6,618 nt of DNA from Cytophagales bacterium (GTDB lineage: Bacteria; Bacteroidota; Bacteroidia; Cytophagales; Spirosomataceae), in contig JAGWUO010000072.1 of NCBI GenBank assembly GCA_028868395.1, forward strand, positions 1 to 6,618, given 5' to 3'. Position numbers and translations under genes: made by a program. Under the pieces are notes generated by a model. The model did no database searches. It was not told where the DNA came from and saw only the letters and a program-made list of their open reading frames with translations. This document shows, piece by piece, positions 5,664 through 6,618 of this stretch (position 1 is the stretch's first letter; each line of letters opens with the position of its first letter).

Positions 5664-6503
5664 ATGATTCACTTTATTCTAAACCCAAACGCAGGGACAA
5701 ATTCTTTGCAGAAAAGGGAACGAATAGTCAAGTCGCTCAATGCAATCCCTAATTCTAAGGTTTGGAAAACTGAGCGAGTGAAACATGCCTCAGAATTAAC
5801 AGAAATCGCAATATCCGAAGGAGCCACTAGGATAATTGCCATAGGCGGAGATGGAACCATCAACGAAGTAGCTTCTGCACTTTTAAACCGTAATATTCCT
5901 TTAGGTATTATTCCCATGGGATCTGGTAATGGTTTAGCTAGACATCTTCATATCCCACTCCAGTTCGAAAAAGCACTATACAGAGCACTCAATGGAAACA
6001 GTATTTCCATTGATGCGGGTAAATGGAATGAGAGACCCTTCTTTTGCACAGCTGGTATTGGATTCGATGCGCAAGTAGCGGCACATTTTGCGAACAGAGG
6101 CAAAAGAGGTTTCTTGAATTACCTATATTCAACCCTCGTTTCTCTCAACCAATACCAAGCAATTGAAATCAAAGACAAAGGCCGCATCTTCTCCTTTACC
6201 ATCGCTAATGCCAATCAGTTTGGAAATAATGCGTACATATCCCCTGAATCCGACTTACAAGATGGACTATTGGAGACCATTTTAATAAAACCAGGTAGTA
6301 TTTTTACCTTAGCTAATCTTGGAATAAGTCTATTTCGCAAAAATCTACCATCGCATCCACTAGTTAGTGTCTCCTCCGTTCAAACACTTCAAATTGAAGC
6401 ATCAAAAGGATTACCTTATCATTTAGATGGGGAGAGTCTTACCCTCACATCAAATACGATTGAGATATCAATTTTACCGGCAGCTCTCCTCGTTGTAAAA
6501 TAA
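5664..6503 (+). CDS. Diacylglycerol/lipid kinase family protein (YegS/DgkB type)
   Basis: This 279-residue soluble or membrane-associated kinase has the DAGK catalytic fold and would phosphorylate a lipid such as diacylglycerol with ATP. The N-terminal domain opens with FILNPNAG (4-11) and contains the nucleotide-binding GGDGT (61-65) and PMGSGNGLARH (84-94). The second, beta-rich domain carries AGIGFDA (130-136), a DGLLE segment (200-204) and LDGE (254-257), whose D255 and E257 match the catalytic Asp/Glu pair of Staphylococcus DgkB. Length is typical of the family. GSGNGLA is closer to the GSGNALA motif of sphingosine kinases than to the T-N-D-F-A form of DgkB, but that form is also, as I recall, common in Bacteroidota members and does not prove a sphingoid substrate. 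The gene stands alone, divergent from the hydratase gene. The family call is firm; the substrate is open. Confidence 0.92.
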   Translation: MIHFILNPNAGTNSLQKRERIVKSLNAIPNSKVWKTERVKHASELTEIAISEGATRIIAIGGDGTINEVASALLNRNIPLGIIPMGSGNGLARHLHIPLQFEKALYRALNGNSISIDAGKWNERPFFCTAGIGFDAQVAAHFANRGKRGFLNYLYSTLVSLNQYQAIEIKDKGRIFSFTIANANQFGNNAYISPESDLQDGLLETILIKPGSIFTLANLGISLFRKNLPSHPLVSVSSVQTLQIEASKGLPYHLDGESLTLTSNTIEISILPAALLVVK

Positions 6504-6546
6504 ATTTTCTTATACTTTTTCAAGTTAAAGAATGATTTAACCACAC

Positions 6547-6554
6547 TAAATTTG
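6547..6554 (+). promoter_or_regulatory. Possible promoter for a gene beyond the window
   Basis: TAAATTTG matches TAnnTTTG exactly. The base triplet 19 bases upstream is TTA (6525-6527) rather than TTG, so the -33 part is weak. No start codon followed by an open frame is visible before the window ends, so the target gene, if any, lies outside. I see no clear terminator for the lipid kinase gene before this site. Confidence 0.35.
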
Positions 6555-6583
6555 AACAATTTTTAGAAGCAAATTTTAGGTCA

Positions 6584-6601
6584 TTTTTTTTCGAAAAAAA
6601 A
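6584..6601. repeat. T8-CG-A8 palindrome
   Basis: Eight T's, CG, then eight A's form an exact 18-bp palindrome in the gap after the lipid kinase gene. As RNA it would be a weak A-U hairpin, and no T-run follows it, so it is not a convincing terminator. It may simply reflect the AT-rich spacer. Confidence 0.4.
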
Positions 6602-6618
6602 CTGGATTTATTTTCGTT

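Noticed and set aside
5595..5672. 26-residue N-terminal extension of the hydratase
   Set aside because: It is low-complexity, would overlap the divergent gene and covers promoter elements; the protein without it has the PhaJ length.
5669..5917. Open frame on the minus strand inside the lipid kinase gene
   Set aside because: It is antisense to the conserved GGDGT and GSGNG motifs and has no promoter or family resemblance.
3543..6503. A single lipid-synthesis operon of oxoamine synthase, hydratase and lipid kinase
   Set aside because: The genes are on different strands with separate promoters, and a strong terminator and the H1-like gene lie between them.
1..6618. Mobile elements, CRISPR arrays, tRNA or rRNA genes, defence or toxin systems
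   Set aside because: No transposase, integrase, terminal inverted repeats, spaced direct repeats or tRNA-like cloverleaf was seen on either strand by eye.

Overview
The window looks like chromosomal DNA from a member of the Bacteroidota, probably of the Cytophagales or a related order. Four things point there: AT-rich DNA with very AT-rich gaps between genes, no Shine-Dalgarno sequences ahead of the starts, several promoter-like copies of the Bacteroidota -7 element TAnnTTTG (two with a TTG/TTTG 19 bases upstream), and protein types typical of the phylum. The genus assignment is not attempted.

Layout: (1) Positions 1-1739 (+) carry the 3' part of a POT/PTR2-type peptide transporter gene, followed one base later by a complete VIT1/CCC1-family Fe/Mn transporter gene. 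(2) A gamma-glutamyltranspeptidase gene runs toward them on the minus strand (1733-3415). It overlaps the transporter gene tail to tail by 7 bp, and a perfect 20-bp GC-rich palindrome lies just inside the transporter gene. (3) A 127-bp divergent promoter region separates the transpeptidase gene from an alpha-oxoamine synthase gene (3543-4781, +, GTG start). This PLP enzyme is of the class that makes sphingolipid or sulfonolipid backbones. (4) A 176-bp gap with helically phased T-tracts and a good promoter leads into a short gene (4958-5137) for a 59-residue histone H1-like protein. (5) A perfect bidirectional terminator (5155-5186) separates it from a convergent PhaJ-like MaoC hydratase gene (5190-5594, -). 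(6) A compact divergent promoter region drives the hydratase gene and a YegS/DgkB-type lipid kinase gene (5664-6503, +). (7) The last 115 bp contain a promoter-like element and a T8-CG-A8 palindrome but no gene.

Most genes appear to be separately transcribed. The only likely operon is the transporter pair. Two functional links can be inferred but not proven. Periplasmic transpeptidase could release Cys-Gly from glutathione for uptake by the peptide transporter. The oxoamine synthase, hydratase and lipid kinase all act on acyl chains or lipids, although they are not co-transcribed. I see no mobile element, CRISPR array, RNA gene or defence system. The window is mostly ordinary housekeeping and accessory metabolism, with a few regulatory details worth checking.
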